From Candidatus Zhuqueibacterota bacterium (GTDB lineage: Bacteria; Zhuqueibacterota; Zhuqueibacteria; Residuimicrobiales; Krinioviventaceae), in NCBI GenBank assembly GCA_016934825.1, contig JAFGSB010000050.1, positions 1 to 34,622 on the forward strand: a stretch of 34,622 nt of DNA, given 5' to 3'. Positions within the stretch are counted from its first letter, which is position 1, and each line of letters begins with the position of its first letter. Both the position numbers and the translations under genes were made by a program. Under the pieces are notes generated by a model. It saw nothing but the letters and a program-made list of their open reading frames with translations. It had not been told where the DNA came from and made no database searches. Below are positions 23,165-32,373 of the stretch, in pieces.

Positions 23165-26100
23165 TTATTTTATCAGCAGCAGCTTTTTCGCCTGTGTAAA
23201 GTCACCGGCTTTAATATAATAAATATAAATTCCGGTTGAAACCTTTCGGCCGTATTTATCTATACCGTTCCACACAGCCTTATATTCACCGGGCTCGTGG
23301 AAATCATCAACCAGTACACGCACCTCGTTCCCCAACAGATTATAAATCGTCAATTTCACCGGCACCGTCTTTGGTATTTGATAACGGATCACCGTGGTCG
23401 GATTAAACGGGTTCGGATAATTATTCAGCAGGGCAAACTCTGTCGGGATCTTGTTATCTTCCTGTTTTACGCCGGACTCGATGATATGTACCCGGTAGTC
23501 CTCCACTTCACCGTCAATGGCCAGGCCTTTATAAGACCGCGGACTGAGAGTACTGAACCGGAAACGGGCAAAATTATTTTTGGATACGGCAAAATCCGGA
23601 ACATTAAAAGACATATCATTTGTCCCGGCTGTTATCCATTCATCAATAAATACATGTTCTTCGTGACCGTCCCACATACCATCGGCGTTATAATCGATCC
23701 ATACATTCAATACCCCGTCTACCGAAACGGTTACCTGAATTTTGGCCTGTTCACCGGCTTTAAGGGGAGTCAAAAAGGCAACACCGTCATCATCGTTACT
23801 GCCGTCATTGTCGTCCCCTTTCGCATCCGGATCGGGCTGGCCGTCGGGGTCCGCATCCACTTTGTCGCCGAGAAAAACTCCCGGTTCGATAATGTGGTAT
23901 GCGCCGTTATTGACCAGAAATGTCGGATACGACGGGTCAGGGGCGTCGCCAAAATCATAATTCTCGGCCGGTTCAATGGTAAACAATTCAAATGCCATGT
24001 CCCACAAAAACGGCAGTGGTTCGCCGATTTCATAAACATCGCCGCTGTCCGGCGTTGTCGGTTTGAAAATACTGACGGCGTCGTCATTGAAATAGTGATC
24101 TCTCGTTTTCCAGCCCCAGATACAGGAATCCGGTAATGTATTATATATCGCGGAAACGCTTAACCAAAAGATCGTCGAATCCGGTTCCTGGAAGAACCAG
24201 TCTTCAGGCGGAATGTTAAACGTATATTTAAAGGTCGAATCCGGTTTCTCCATACGATCCGGGAAAAAATCACCCCGGTTCACCCTTTCATTCAATGAAC
24301 TCCGGTTAACGATCCACTCCTTGATCAACATAGCCGGATGGCTGAACGGGCTGTCTTCTCCGGCGGGAACATCTTTCCATACACCGATATGGAATTTAGA
24401 CGGCGCGTTTGGCGGCGGTTTGCTCGAATCCCACTCTGCATAAGAACCCCACCATTGAATTCCTGTCAGCGGCCGCGGATCGTTGCAGAACCAGTCGTCG
24501 GCAACGATCTTTTCGGTAAAAATTGACGGCTCGTCCCACCCGAAATAACATTCCGGGTGAGGCGAATCAGGATTCAACAACGGTCTTTGCGACCACTTGA
24601 AGGGCCCTTCTCCCCCGTCGTCTTTCTTTTTGATCAGTACCGCGTAATCTTCCACTTCACCATCCGAAGCTGGACCTTTATAGGATAATCCGCCGTTTCT
24701 GTTAAAACGGAACCGGCTGTATATTTTTACCACGGGTGTTGTAGACGGGATGTTTATGACAAGAGAATTTACTCCGGCTGACAGTGCTTTATTGTTAAAA
24801 ACATGCTCATCGGCCTCTTCCCAGTCGCCATCGGCGTTGAAATCGACCCAGGCGTTAAGCATACCACTTATGGATGCGATAACATCAACTGCGACTGGTC
24901 CACCCGGATACGGTGTGGACGTAAAAATAACGCCGTCCTCATCGTCAATGCCGTTATTATCATCACCCACTGCATTGAGGGATTGTAAACCGTTAACCTC
25001 GGGATCAACGGACGGACCGAGATGAACGCCGGGAACGATTGAATGATATGCCCCGCCGTTCGCATGCAGTGTGGGGAATGACGGATCGGGCGCGTCGCCA
25101 AAGTCATAGTCTTCTTCGGTGATCAATGGTACAAAATAATAATCCTCGGTTTCGCCAAACTGGTATCCGTCCGCCGGTCCGGCACCTCCCGGAATAATTA
25201 TACCGTTTACATTTGTCGATTCCCATGGACGCTCGGAAAGTGTAATCCGCATCCAGATTGGCGGTGTAATTCCAGATGTTTCGGGATGCCAGGCCAGGAA
25301 AGTCGGAGTGTTAAAATTATAAATTCCGGGCGCGGAGAGAGTAATAACCTGGTTCTGAACGGCCCATTCTGGAACGTTATTGCCATCGGGACAGGTCATA
25401 GTATCGGTCCAGTCGCCGTCGCGGTTCCAGTCGAACCAAACATTAACGTATAATGTCTTCGTTGTAATGTTCACAACTGTAATTTCATAATTAAATGTAT
25501 TCTTTACACAATTAGCCAGCAAAAGCGGCATTTTCACGCCGTCATCGGTTTCGTCCAAATCGGGTGTATCCGTTTGCGGTTCAATGTTATTGGTCGGGTC
25601 CTCGTCCGGACCGACGTCGGCTTCGTTTTCCAGTGTTACATGCTTGCCCAGAAAAGCCAGGTCCCGTGGAAGTCTGTGTATCGGGCCATAGGGAGGAGAA
25701 CCGGCCAGATAGACGGTCGGGTAGTGAGCAATGGTGCCCGGAGGCCCTCCCGCCGGATAAGCCGTCATAGGCAGCGGCGGGAAATTATTACTGCCGTCCG
25801 GAGCGTCGCCAAGCTCGGCTTTGGGTTCTTTTTCCTCACCAATCTTGACTTTATAATCCTCAACCTCACCGTCGGGCGCAAAGCCGTCAAAGCCCAGACT
25901 GCGAACACTGCTGAACCGGAACCGTGTAAAAGTTTCACCCGGATGGGCGCTTAAAGGTATGTTGATATTAAAGGTATTCGTACCGGTTGAAACCGGTTGA
26001 GCGGCAATAATATGCTCCGCCGGTCCGGCCCAGTTGCCGTTTGCATCAAAGTCCATCCAGGCGTTCAGGGCCCCTTTTGCGGAGGCTGTTACCTCTACCG

Positions 26101-29100
26101 TCGCCGGTTGTCCGGGCTGTAAAGCAGTGGTAAATTTCACCCCGTTTTCATCATCATTCCCGTCATTGTCGTCGCCTTCGGCGTCCGGGTCAGGTTGACC
26201 GTCCGGATCCGGATCAACCCCGGTTCCAAGGTGAAATCCGCCTTTGATGATATGACGGGCGCCATTGTTAATAAGTAATGTCGGATAGGTTGGGTCCGGT
26301 GCGTCGCCAAAATCTATTTCTTCTCCGGGCTCCTCGGACGTCAATTCAAATGCCATATCCCATCTCTCACCTATGGGATGCCCTTCCATAAACACATCTC
26401 CGATTCCCGGAGCCGCCGGTGCAAAAATAACGACGGCATTATCATTAAAATAGTGTTCGCGTGTTTTCCATCCCCAAACAAAATCCTCGGGCGGCTTATC
26501 ATACAATGCGGCAATACTGATCCAGAAAACGGAAGAGTCCCCCGGCTGGTAAAACCAGGCATCCGGGGGCAAAATCAAATCATATTTATAACAGGTTTCC
26601 GGATTTTTCATATCTCCGGGAAAAAAGTCACAACCCACCGGTCGTTCATTCAATGCAGCACGATCAACCATCCATTCCCAGATTACAGTCCCCGGATGGC
26701 TCCAGGGTAAATCAGCGCCGGCGGGCACATCCTTCCATATACCGATATGGAACCGAACCGGACCATCGGGAGGCGGTTTTTCGCTGTCCCAATTCAGATA
26801 CGATCCCCACCAGTGAATATCGGTTACAGGTCGTTCATCCGTGCACAACCAGTCATCCGCAACGATTTGATGCTCATACAAAGACGGTTCATCCCACCCC
26901 CAGAAACAATCGGGGAAGGGGGAATCCGGATTGTGTAACGGAGGTTGAGACCATTTAAGTGGAAACTTTTCTTCAGTGGTAATATTTACTTCATAATCTT
27001 CCACTTCACCATCCGGAGCGGGGCCTTTATCGGACAGGCCCCTCTGGGTACTGTATCGAATTCTGGCAAATGTCTTTCCGGGTACTGCGCCGGCAGGTAT
27101 GGAAAAAGGATAAGTAGAAGTCGTTTGCATTGGAATTGTGGATGTAACCGTCCCGAATACCTGGGCATCGACGATCACATGTTCATTCACATCAAGCCAG
27201 TCACGGTCACCGTTGAAATCTATCCAGGCATTTATATAGGCCGACCCCAATCCGGTTGTTGTGACGGTAAGAATAGTCGAGGAGCTTACAGTTAATGATA
27301 CGGGCAGGATAACACCATCCTCGTCATCATTGCCGCCAATATCATCGCCCATCCCCCCGGGGAACGGTTGGCCGTCAGGTTCCGCGTCTATTAACTTACC
27401 CAAAAAAAAGCTGGGATTTATATAATGCCTGGCGCCATTGTTCGCTCTTAAAGTGGGATATTTGGGAACAAACAGCGAATCTGGCGCGTCACCCCAGTCT
27501 ATATCTTTGGAACCGGCTCCCTCTAAATAATAATCCTCGGTTTCCCCGTATTTATAACCATTGACCGGTCCCCGACCGTCTGCGATTTTTGTTCCCGGTA
27601 CCAGAGGCGCTTTTTGTTCGGCAAGTGTAATTCTCATCCAGACGGGTTGATCCGGGTGATAAGCCAGAAACGGGGTTGTCGGAAATAGAGTTTTACCATT
27701 CCCAAAACCTATCGGTTGATCCTGAACAGACCATTCATAAAGGACGGAGCCATCCTCACATTCCATAATATCGCTCCAGTCGCCGTCACGGTTCCAGTCG
27801 AACCACACATTCAAATACCGGGTGGCAAAACCGCCGACAACATTGATTTCGACCATAAAATCAGATGCTGCACAGTGATTTAAATTCAATGATCCAGTAA
27901 TAATACAATCATCTGCACCATCCTGATCGGGTACATCGGATTTGGGATCGATATTGGTAAGACCGTCTTCGTCCGGCAAATGGTCGGCTTCATTTTCCAT
28001 AGTGACTTTGGGACCAAGCCATGCATCTTCATAGGGTCTGTGATGAAAAGGCCCATGAGGCGGCGAACCGCCCTGAAAGACTGTCGGATACATAGCAATC
28101 ACTCCGGGGGGACCTCCCGGAGGGTAGGCAGTCATATATGAGCCGAAACTGTTGGTGCTGTCGGGAGCATCACCGAGGTCGCCCTGACTTTCACCCCTTT
28201 CCAGAAAAATCACATAATCTTCCACCTCACCGTCCGGCGCAGATCCGTCAAAAGGCAGACTGTCCTGCCTGCTGAAGCGGAAACGTGCGTATGTTTCGCC
28301 CGGTACGGCATTTCCGGGAATTGATATAGTTTTTGTTATTGTTTTATCAATTAAAAAATTAAAAATTGGATTTTCATTAACGTCCTTCCAGTCGCCATCC
28401 CTGTTGAAATCAAACCAGGCACTTAAAAAACCGGAATCCGACGCTGTAAAACCAAGTTCCAGCGGTCTGCCAATTATAATACTTGTAGGTATAACAACAC
28501 CGTCTTCGTCATCATTACCGTCATTATCATCCCCGGAAGCGGCCGGATCGGGCTGGCCGTCGGGTTCCGAGTCCACACCGCTGCCCAGGTATAATGTTGA
28601 ATCAATGAGATGCCGGGCGCCGTCGCTGGCCAGCAGCGTTGGGTATGTCGGGTCCGGCACATCGCCGAAATCGAGTACATCACAGACATCAACGCTGATA
28701 TACTTGTTCTTGACCTGATCATCCGAACCCTGCCGGCACTGGATACTCAGCTTGACATTATAAACACCCGGGTTATTATATGTCACAATATGAGGACCTT
28801 TACCTGTTGCCGTTGCCGGTGTTCCGCCGGTAAAATTCCAGGCCCAACTTACTGCGTCAGAAGACATATCCTCAAACGTGACAGTTAACGGGGCACAACC
28901 GGATCTTGGAGAAGCTTTAAAATCTGCAACACACCCGCAATCCTCTACAGTTATATAGCCCTGTTTATATTCCAAATCCGCTCCACCGGTGCACTCTATA
29001 TCCAGTATTACATCAAAAGTACCGGCATTGTAATAGGTTACCGTATGCGGTCCTTTGCCGGTAGCACTCGAGGGTGTGCCGCCCGGAAAACTCCATGACC

Positions 29101-29281
29101 AATGCGTTGCATCTTCGGACTTGTCTGTAAACTCAACCACCAATGGTTTGCAGCCGGATGTTTTATTTGCTGTAAAGTCAGCGTCACATACTGCGCTTGC
29201 TGATTCAATAAATGTTAAAGTAGGCAAAATCAGAAAAAGGATGAATAATATAAAACTTTTCTTACCGTTTAATACATTCAT
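23165..29281 (-). CDS. Giant multidomain surface protein: PKD, GEVED modules, T9SS sorting domain
   Basis: 2,038 residues. Signal peptide 1-30; two PKD domains (32-113 and 116-199), each with a paired-cysteine start and a GPH-VTY-N-G core. Then nine modules. Five standard GEVED modules (A 203-360, C 594-770, E 989-1148, G 1392-1552, I 1774-1935) open with DFGDAPD-like motifs and close with GEVEDY, with Asp-rich, presumably calcium-binding loops (GDDNDGNDDEDG). Two longer variants (B 368-586, F 1156-1384) close with GETEDYY. Two Trp-rich modules (D 773-985, H 1560-1770) contain W-WGSY and HIG-WKDVPAG. Order A-B-C-D then E-F-G-H repeats with nearly equal length. Residues 1946-2038 are the T9SS type A domain (NNYPNPFNP, final KKLLLIK). 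Likely an adhesin or structural surface protein; no catalytic motif seen. Confidence 0.88.
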   Translation of the reverse strand: MNVLNGKKSFILFILFLILPTLTFIESASAVCDADFTANKTSGCKPLVVEFTDKSEDATHWSWSFPGGTPSSATGKGPHTVTYYNAGTFDVILDIECTGGADLEYKQGYITVEDCGCVADFKASPRSGCAPLTVTFEDMSSDAVSWAWNFTGGTPATATGKGPHIVTYNNPGVYNVKLSIQCRQGSDDQVKNKYISVDVCDVLDFGDVPDPTYPTLLASDGARHLIDSTLYLGSGVDSEPDGQPDPAASGDDNDGNDDEDGVVIPTSIIIGRPLELGFTASDSGFLSAWFDFNRDGDWKDVNENPIFNFLIDKTITKTISIPGNAVPGETYARFRFSRQDSLPFDGSAPDGEVEDYVIFLERGESQGDLGDAPDSTNSFGSYMTAYPPGGPPGVIAMYPTVFQGGSPPHGPFHHRPYEDAWLGPKVTMENEADHLPDEDGLTNIDPKSDVPDQDGADDCIITGSLNLNHCAASDFMVEINVVGGFATRYLNVWFDWNRDGDWSDIMECEDGSVLYEWSVQDQPIGFGNGKTLFPTTPFLAYHPDQPVWMRITLAEQKAPLVPGTKIADGRGPVNGYKYGETEDYYLEGAGSKDIDWGDAPDSLFVPKYPTLRANNGARHYINPSFFLGKLIDAEPDGQPFPGGMGDDIGGNDDEDGVILPVSLTVSSSTILTVTTTGLGSAYINAWIDFNGDRDWLDVNEHVIVDAQVFGTVTSTIPMQTTSTYPFSIPAGAVPGKTFARIRYSTQRGLSDKGPAPDGEVEDYEVNITTEEKFPLKWSQPPLHNPDSPFPDCFWGWDEPSLYEHQIVADDWLCTDERPVTDIHWWGSYLNWDSEKPPPDGPVRFHIGIWKDVPAGADLPWSHPGTVIWEWMVDRAALNERPVGCDFFPGDMKNPETCYKYDLILPPDAWFYQPGDSSVFWISIAALYDKPPEDFVWGWKTREHYFNDNAVVIFAPAAPGIGDVFMEGHPIGERWDMAFELTSEEPGEEIDFGDAPDPTYPTLLINNGARHIIKGGFHLGTGVDPDPDGQPDPDAEGDDNDGNDDENGVKFTTALQPGQPATVEVTASAKGALNAWMDFDANGNWAGPAEHIIAAQPVSTGTNTFNINIPLSAHPGETFTRFRFSSVRSLGFDGFAPDGEVEDYKVKIGEEKEPKAELGDAPDGSNNFPPLPMTAYPAGGPPGTIAHYPTVYLAGSPPYGPIHRLPRDLAFLGKHVTLENEADVGPDEDPTNNIEPQTDTPDLDETDDGVKMPLLLANCVKNTFNYEITVVNITTKTLYVNVWFDWNRDGDWTDTMTCPDGNNVPEWAVQNQVITLSAPGIYNFNTPTFLAWHPETSGITPPIWMRITLSERPWESTNVNGIIIPGGAGPADGYQFGETEDYYFVPLITEEDYDFGDAPDPSFPTLHANGGAYHSIVPGVHLGPSVDPEVNGLQSLNAVGDDNNGIDDEDGVIFTSTPYPGGPVAVDVIASISGMLNAWVDFNADGDWEEADEHVFNNKALSAGVNSLVINIPSTTPVVKIYSRFRFNRNGGLSYKGPASDGEVEDYAVLIKKKDDGGEGPFKWSQRPLLNPDSPHPECYFGWDEPSIFTEKIVADDWFCNDPRPLTGIQWWGSYAEWDSSKPPPNAPSKFHIGVWKDVPAGEDSPFSHPAMLIKEWIVNRSSLNERVNRGDFFPDRMEKPDSTFKYTFNIPPEDWFFQEPDSTIFWLSVSAIYNTLPDSCIWGWKTRDHYFNDDAVSIFKPTTPDSGDVYEIGEPLPFLWDMAFELFTIEPAENYDFGDAPDPSYPTFLVNNGAYHIIEPGVFLGDKVDADPDGQPDPDAKGDDNDGSNDDDGVAFLTPLKAGEQAKIQVTVSVDGVLNVWIDYNADGMWDGHEEHVFIDEWITAGTNDMSFNVPDFAVSKNNFARFRFSTLSPRSYKGLAIDGEVEDYRVHIIESGVKQEDNKIPTEFALLNNYPNPFNPTTVIRYQIPKTVPVKLTIYNLLGNEVRVLVDDFHEPGEYKAVWNGIDKYGRKVSTGIYIYYIKAGDFTQAKKLLLIK
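23972..26317 (-). repeat. Second copy of the four-module super-repeat (E-F-G-H)
   Basis: Encodes residues 989-1770 (782 residues) of the giant protein. It is parallel in order and length to the first copy. The D/H modules match across their whole length, for example the shared VADDW, PPP-PxFHIG and HYFNDxAV segments. Confidence 0.75.
26327..28675 (-). repeat. First copy of the four-module super-repeat (A-B-C-D)
   Basis: Encodes residues 203-985 (783 residues). It is homologous in order and length to the block at 23972-26317, with only three residues between the two. Confidence 0.75.
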
Positions 29282-29618
29282 TGTTAAATCCTTTCTTTTA
29301 AATTAAGATTTGCTCATGTAAAATAATAATACATTACATAGCAGAGGATCAACATGAGAAGGTCTTCAACATTGCCGAATGCGGGTAAAGAATTGCTTAA
29401 TTATTATTTTTTTCATAGTTTTCACAAATGAATACTTTTTTTGTATTCAAAACGAAAAGTTGTCGTATAAGTAATCAGAGGGAGCAGAAGATTTTCACCG
29501 GGCCCCGGGAATACCAAACTTCTATACGGAAGGCCAACACAACTTTATATTTAATATAACAGAAAATACAAACATGTCAATATAAAAATGAATATAATTC
29601 AAATAAGGAATGTAAATT
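29282..29618. other. Divergent 337-bp intergenic region
   Basis: It holds the promoters of the giant gene (minus) and the DUF3795 gene (plus), but no hexamer pair is convincing. AAAGGA precedes the minus start. No ORF or repeat found. Confidence 0.4.
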
Positions 29619-30065
29619 ATGGATTATAACAACATATTAAAAATCCTTGCTCCATGCGGTTTGAACTGCGAAAAATGCATGGGCTTTTACAACGGTTTAA
29701 TCAAAAAACACAGTATTGAACTGAAAAATTTATTGGGCTCGTTCGACCAATATGCGAAACGGTTCTCCGAATTTATACCGGTATTTAAAAACTATCCGCA
29801 ATTCAAGGAACTGCTCGATTTTCTGACACAGGGCGACTGTCCCGGTTGCCGCAGCGGCGCCTGCCGGTATCCCGACTGCGGGGTTATCAAATGTTATCAG
29901 GAAAAAGGTGTTGATTTCTGTTTTCAATGTGACGAATTCCCCTGCGATAAAACCAATTTTGATCCCGATTTAAAACAGCGGTGGTTATCTATGAATAAAC
30001 GTATGCAGGAGATCGGCGTTGAGGGATATTATGAAGAAACAAAAAATTTGCCAAGGTATAAATAA
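29619..30065 (+). CDS. DUF3795-type cysteine-rich protein
   Basis: 148 residues with eleven cysteines at 13, 17, 20, 74, 77, 82, 87, 92, 101, 104 and 109. The pattern APCGLNCEKC (11-20), then GDCPGCR, CRYPDCGVIKC and FCFQCDEFPC (100-109), is that of the DUF3795 family, small cytoplasmic proteins presumed to bind metal, found mainly in anaerobes. No enzymatic function is established. Start ATG 29619 follows AAGGAA. It is probably monocistronic; the next gene begins 143 nt downstream. Confidence 0.82.
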   Translation: MDYNNILKILAPCGLNCEKCMGFYNGLIKKHSIELKNLLGSFDQYAKRFSEFIPVFKNYPQFKELLDFLTQGDCPGCRSGACRYPDCGVIKCYQEKGVDFCFQCDEFPCDKTNFDPDLKQRWLSMNKRMQEIGVEGYYEETKNLPRYK

Positions 30066-30208
30066 TCAAAAATCATACTAATGGTCATTTACCATAGTTT
30101 TTAAAACTAATTTTATAATCTTTCGTGAAGAAATATTCACAATAATGTTGTTGTTTATATTTGAACATAGAATTATTTTATTTCTGCAAAGTCAATCGGA
30201 GGTTTTAT

Positions 30209-30787
30209 ATGTTCGGAAAATTACTTGTTTCGCTTTCAATTATTTTTACTTTGTTCATAGCCGTGACGTGTGCGGATTCCACACAAAAAGTTGACAATTT
30301 TACACTGTCGGATTATGATCAACAATTACACAACCTGGACGATTACACAGACTCAAAAGCGATCGTGCTGATGTTCATCTCTACACGATGCCCGGTTTCG
30401 AATTCCTTCAACGAAAGAATGGAAAAACTGTATCAAACATACAGTAAAAAGGGAGTGACCTTCCTGGGACTCAATTCCAACTCATTGGAAGATATAAATG
30501 AAATAAAAAAACACGCCTTGGATAAAAATCTAAATTTTACAATATTAAAGGACACAGACAATATAATTGCGGACAGGCTGGGGGCGCGGGTAACTCCTGA
30601 AATTTTTGTTATCAACTCCGAGCGGGTTATTCTGTATCACGGTCGTATAGATGACGCTAACAAAGAAAGTGATGTTAAATCAGCAGACCTGAAAAATGCA
30701 CTGGATGAAATATTGGCGGAAAAACCGGTTACAACACCGGTGACAAAAGTCTTTGGCTGTTCCATTAAAAGAACTGAAAAAAAGTAA
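30209..30787 (+). CDS. Exported peroxiredoxin-like protein (PRX_like1 type)
   Basis: 192 residues from ATG 30209, picked because CGGAGG lies just upstream; the earlier ATG at 30161 has no such site. The N-terminus is a signal peptide with a cysteine at 21 (AVTC, a poor lipobox). Thioredoxin fold: FTLSDYD (31-37), active site STRCPVSN with a single Cys61, VTPEIFVIN (128-136) with cis-proline, and a C-terminal GCSIK with Cys184. Unlike the cytoplasmic paralogue at 15286 it lacks the second active-site cysteine, so Cys61 likely pairs with Cys184 or with a partner. Role: thiol-based peroxide or disulfide chemistry in the periplasm. Substrate unknown. Confidence 0.82.
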   Translation: MFGKLLVSLSIIFTLFIAVTCADSTQKVDNFTLSDYDQQLHNLDDYTDSKAIVLMFISTRCPVSNSFNERMEKLYQTYSKKGVTFLGLNSNSLEDINEIKKHALDKNLNFTILKDTDNIIADRLGARVTPEIFVINSERVILYHGRIDDANKESDVKSADLKNALDEILAEKPVTTPVTKVFGCSIKRTEKK

Positions 30788-30932
30788 TTGTTAACATTAT
30801 CCTGAAATTCTATTTTATATAATATAAACAAGTATAATTATGTATGATTGTTTTCTTAACATCGTTTATCAAAATAATTAGTCAGTAGATAATCAATAAT
30901 CCGAGTGGCTGATCTTTAAACCGGAAGCATCT

Positions 30933-31964
30933 TTGACACACAACATTAAAACAAATAAACGAATACGGAAACCGGATAATCCGGCAGGGCTGCAAGAAAA
31001 ACTCAAATCCATTCCCGAAACAGCAGGAATTTATAAATTCCTGAACAAAAAGGGGGTGATTATTTATATCGGGAAATCGATCAACCTGAAAAAAAGAATC
31101 ACGCAATATTTCAATTTTAATCATAATTCCCGGCACCCCAGAACACTTTTGCTCATTCGGGACATTGCGGAAATATCCTGGGAAGAGACCCATTCCGAAC
31201 TCCTGGCTCTTCTCAGGGAAGACGAACTGATCAAAGAGCACTGGCCGGAATACAATGTCAAACAAAAAGAGTTCCTGAAATATATCTATCTGACGTTTAC
31301 ACGGGACAAATTTCCAAAACTGCGGATTGTTTTTCCGGATAACATATTGCATGGACAGCATATTTTCGGTCCGTTTCGTGACCGATATTATCTTGAAGAG
31401 TTTTTAAAGGTTCTGTACGAACTTTTTCCATTACGGAGATGTAAAAACCTGAATGAGAAAACGAACTGTATTCAATATGACATAGGACAATGCGCCGGAC
31501 CATGCCGGGATGCCGTTACAAAAAAAGAGTACGACAAAATCGTTCAAGACGCCATCGATTTTATGCACGGCACAAATTTTAAAAGTTTATCCCCGATTGT
31601 CCGGGAAATGAAAGAACACAGCGCCGGATTAGATTTTGAAAAGGCCCGTGAATGTAAACGTAAACTTGATATGTATTATTTTTATGCCCGAAGGCAAAAA
31701 TTTTTCAAAGTTTTCAGAAAAAGTATTTTATTGATAAACGAAATGGGCCTGTTTGAAAACGCTTTTATTTTCAAAAATGGGATATTATTACATCATCAAA
31801 GAGAGAAAATATTTTTTAATACATTCGATGTAACCGTTATCCCGGCACAGGGTGCTGAAACAGAACCTGAACACGAATGGCGGATTATTGACAGGGCGAA
31901 TGTCATCTATTCGTGGATCAATGACAAAAAAAACAAAAAAGATATCTTTATTAAACAGACCTGA
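30933..31964 (+). CDS. UvrC-N-terminus/Cho-like GIY-YIG nuclease
   Basis: 343 residues. Start is TTG 30933 with GGAAG 5 nt upstream; no ATG or GTG lies between it and the stop at 30897. Residues about 27-110 form the GIY-YIG nuclease (GIY 32-34, YIG 45-47, R55, acidic ELLALLRED). Four cysteines at 170, 179, 187 and 191 within RRC...CIQYDIGQCAGPC match the UvrC segment reported to bind a 4Fe-4S cluster. Residues about 217-250 form a UVR motif (LDFEKARECKRKLD). The RNase-H-like nuclease and helix-hairpin-helix domains of full UvrC (about 600 residues) are missing. It therefore resembles E. coli Cho, which makes only the 3' incision in UvrB-dependent repair. The C-terminal 90 residues are not recognised. 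Confidence 0.83.
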   Translation: MTHNIKTNKRIRKPDNPAGLQEKLKSIPETAGIYKFLNKKGVIIYIGKSINLKKRITQYFNFNHNSRHPRTLLLIRDIAEISWEETHSELLALLREDELIKEHWPEYNVKQKEFLKYIYLTFTRDKFPKLRIVFPDNILHGQHIFGPFRDRYYLEEFLKVLYELFPLRRCKNLNEKTNCIQYDIGQCAGPCRDAVTKKEYDKIVQDAIDFMHGTNFKSLSPIVREMKEHSAGLDFEKARECKRKLDMYYFYARRQKFFKVFRKSILLINEMGLFENAFIFKNGILLHHQREKIFFNTFDVTVIPAQGAETEPEHEWRIIDRANVIYSWINDKKNKKDIFIKQT

Positions 31965-32005
31965 GAAAATAAGGAATAATCAGTGGAAATATAAAAATTT
32001 CATTT

Positions 32006-32026
32006 TTCGATAACCTGTTATCCGAA
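32006..32026. terminator. Hairpin between convergent genes
   Basis: TTCGATAAC pairs with GTTATC-C-GAA (one bulge) around a very short loop, 42 nt after the GIY-YIG stop and 37 nt beyond the cupin stop. There is a T5 run on the 5' side only, so its strength as a terminator is uncertain. Confidence 0.35.
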
Positions 32027-32062
32027 CCGAAATTTTCCATACCATTTTCGAGATAGTGCAAT

Positions 32063-32338
32063 TTATTTGAATGTATAATGTTTTCTCACATTATCGTGTA
32101 TTTTCCATGTACAGGACATTCCTTGCGGGAACGTGACCAGGTCGCCGGCTTCGATATTTACTGATTCACCATCCTTCGGCGTTACAGTGACCTTACCTTC
32201 CAGCAAATAACAGGTTTCTTCCATTTCATAAAACCAGAGAAATTCAGACGGTTCTTTTGTCCAGATGGGCCAGGCTGTTACTCCCAGCTCATTTAACGTT
32301 TTATCATCGGGTTGATGGATTATTTTGATGCCGCTCAT
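32063..32338 (-). CDS. Small single-domain cupin (Cupin_3/DUF861 type)
   Basis: 91 residues, one cupin barrel. WPIWTKEPSEFLWFYEMEETCYLLEGKV (23-50) with Glu40, Glu41 and the Y-LLEG turn, then GDLVTFPQG (66-74) and TWKIHDNVRKHYTF. This is the EutQ-like Cupin_3 subgroup in which usual histidine ligands are partly replaced. Function in most members is unknown; sugar or small-ligand binding is likely. A GGAG site precedes the ATG by about 8 nt. The unrecognised gene ends 35 nt upstream, so they may be co-transcribed. Confidence 0.85.
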   Translation of the reverse strand: MSGIKIIHQPDDKTLNELGVTAWPIWTKEPSEFLWFYEMEETCYLLEGKVTVTPKDGESVNIEAGDLVTFPQGMSCTWKIHDNVRKHYTFK

Positions 32339-32373
32339 ATTATATTTCTCCGAAAAAACACCTATGAATTTTA

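Noticed and set aside
23297-24136. 279-codon open frame on the plus strand inside the giant gene
   Set aside because: It lies opposite the Asp- and Gly-rich repeats, has a biased His/Arg/Ile composition and no ribosome site or known motif. Similar shadow frames occur at each repeat copy.
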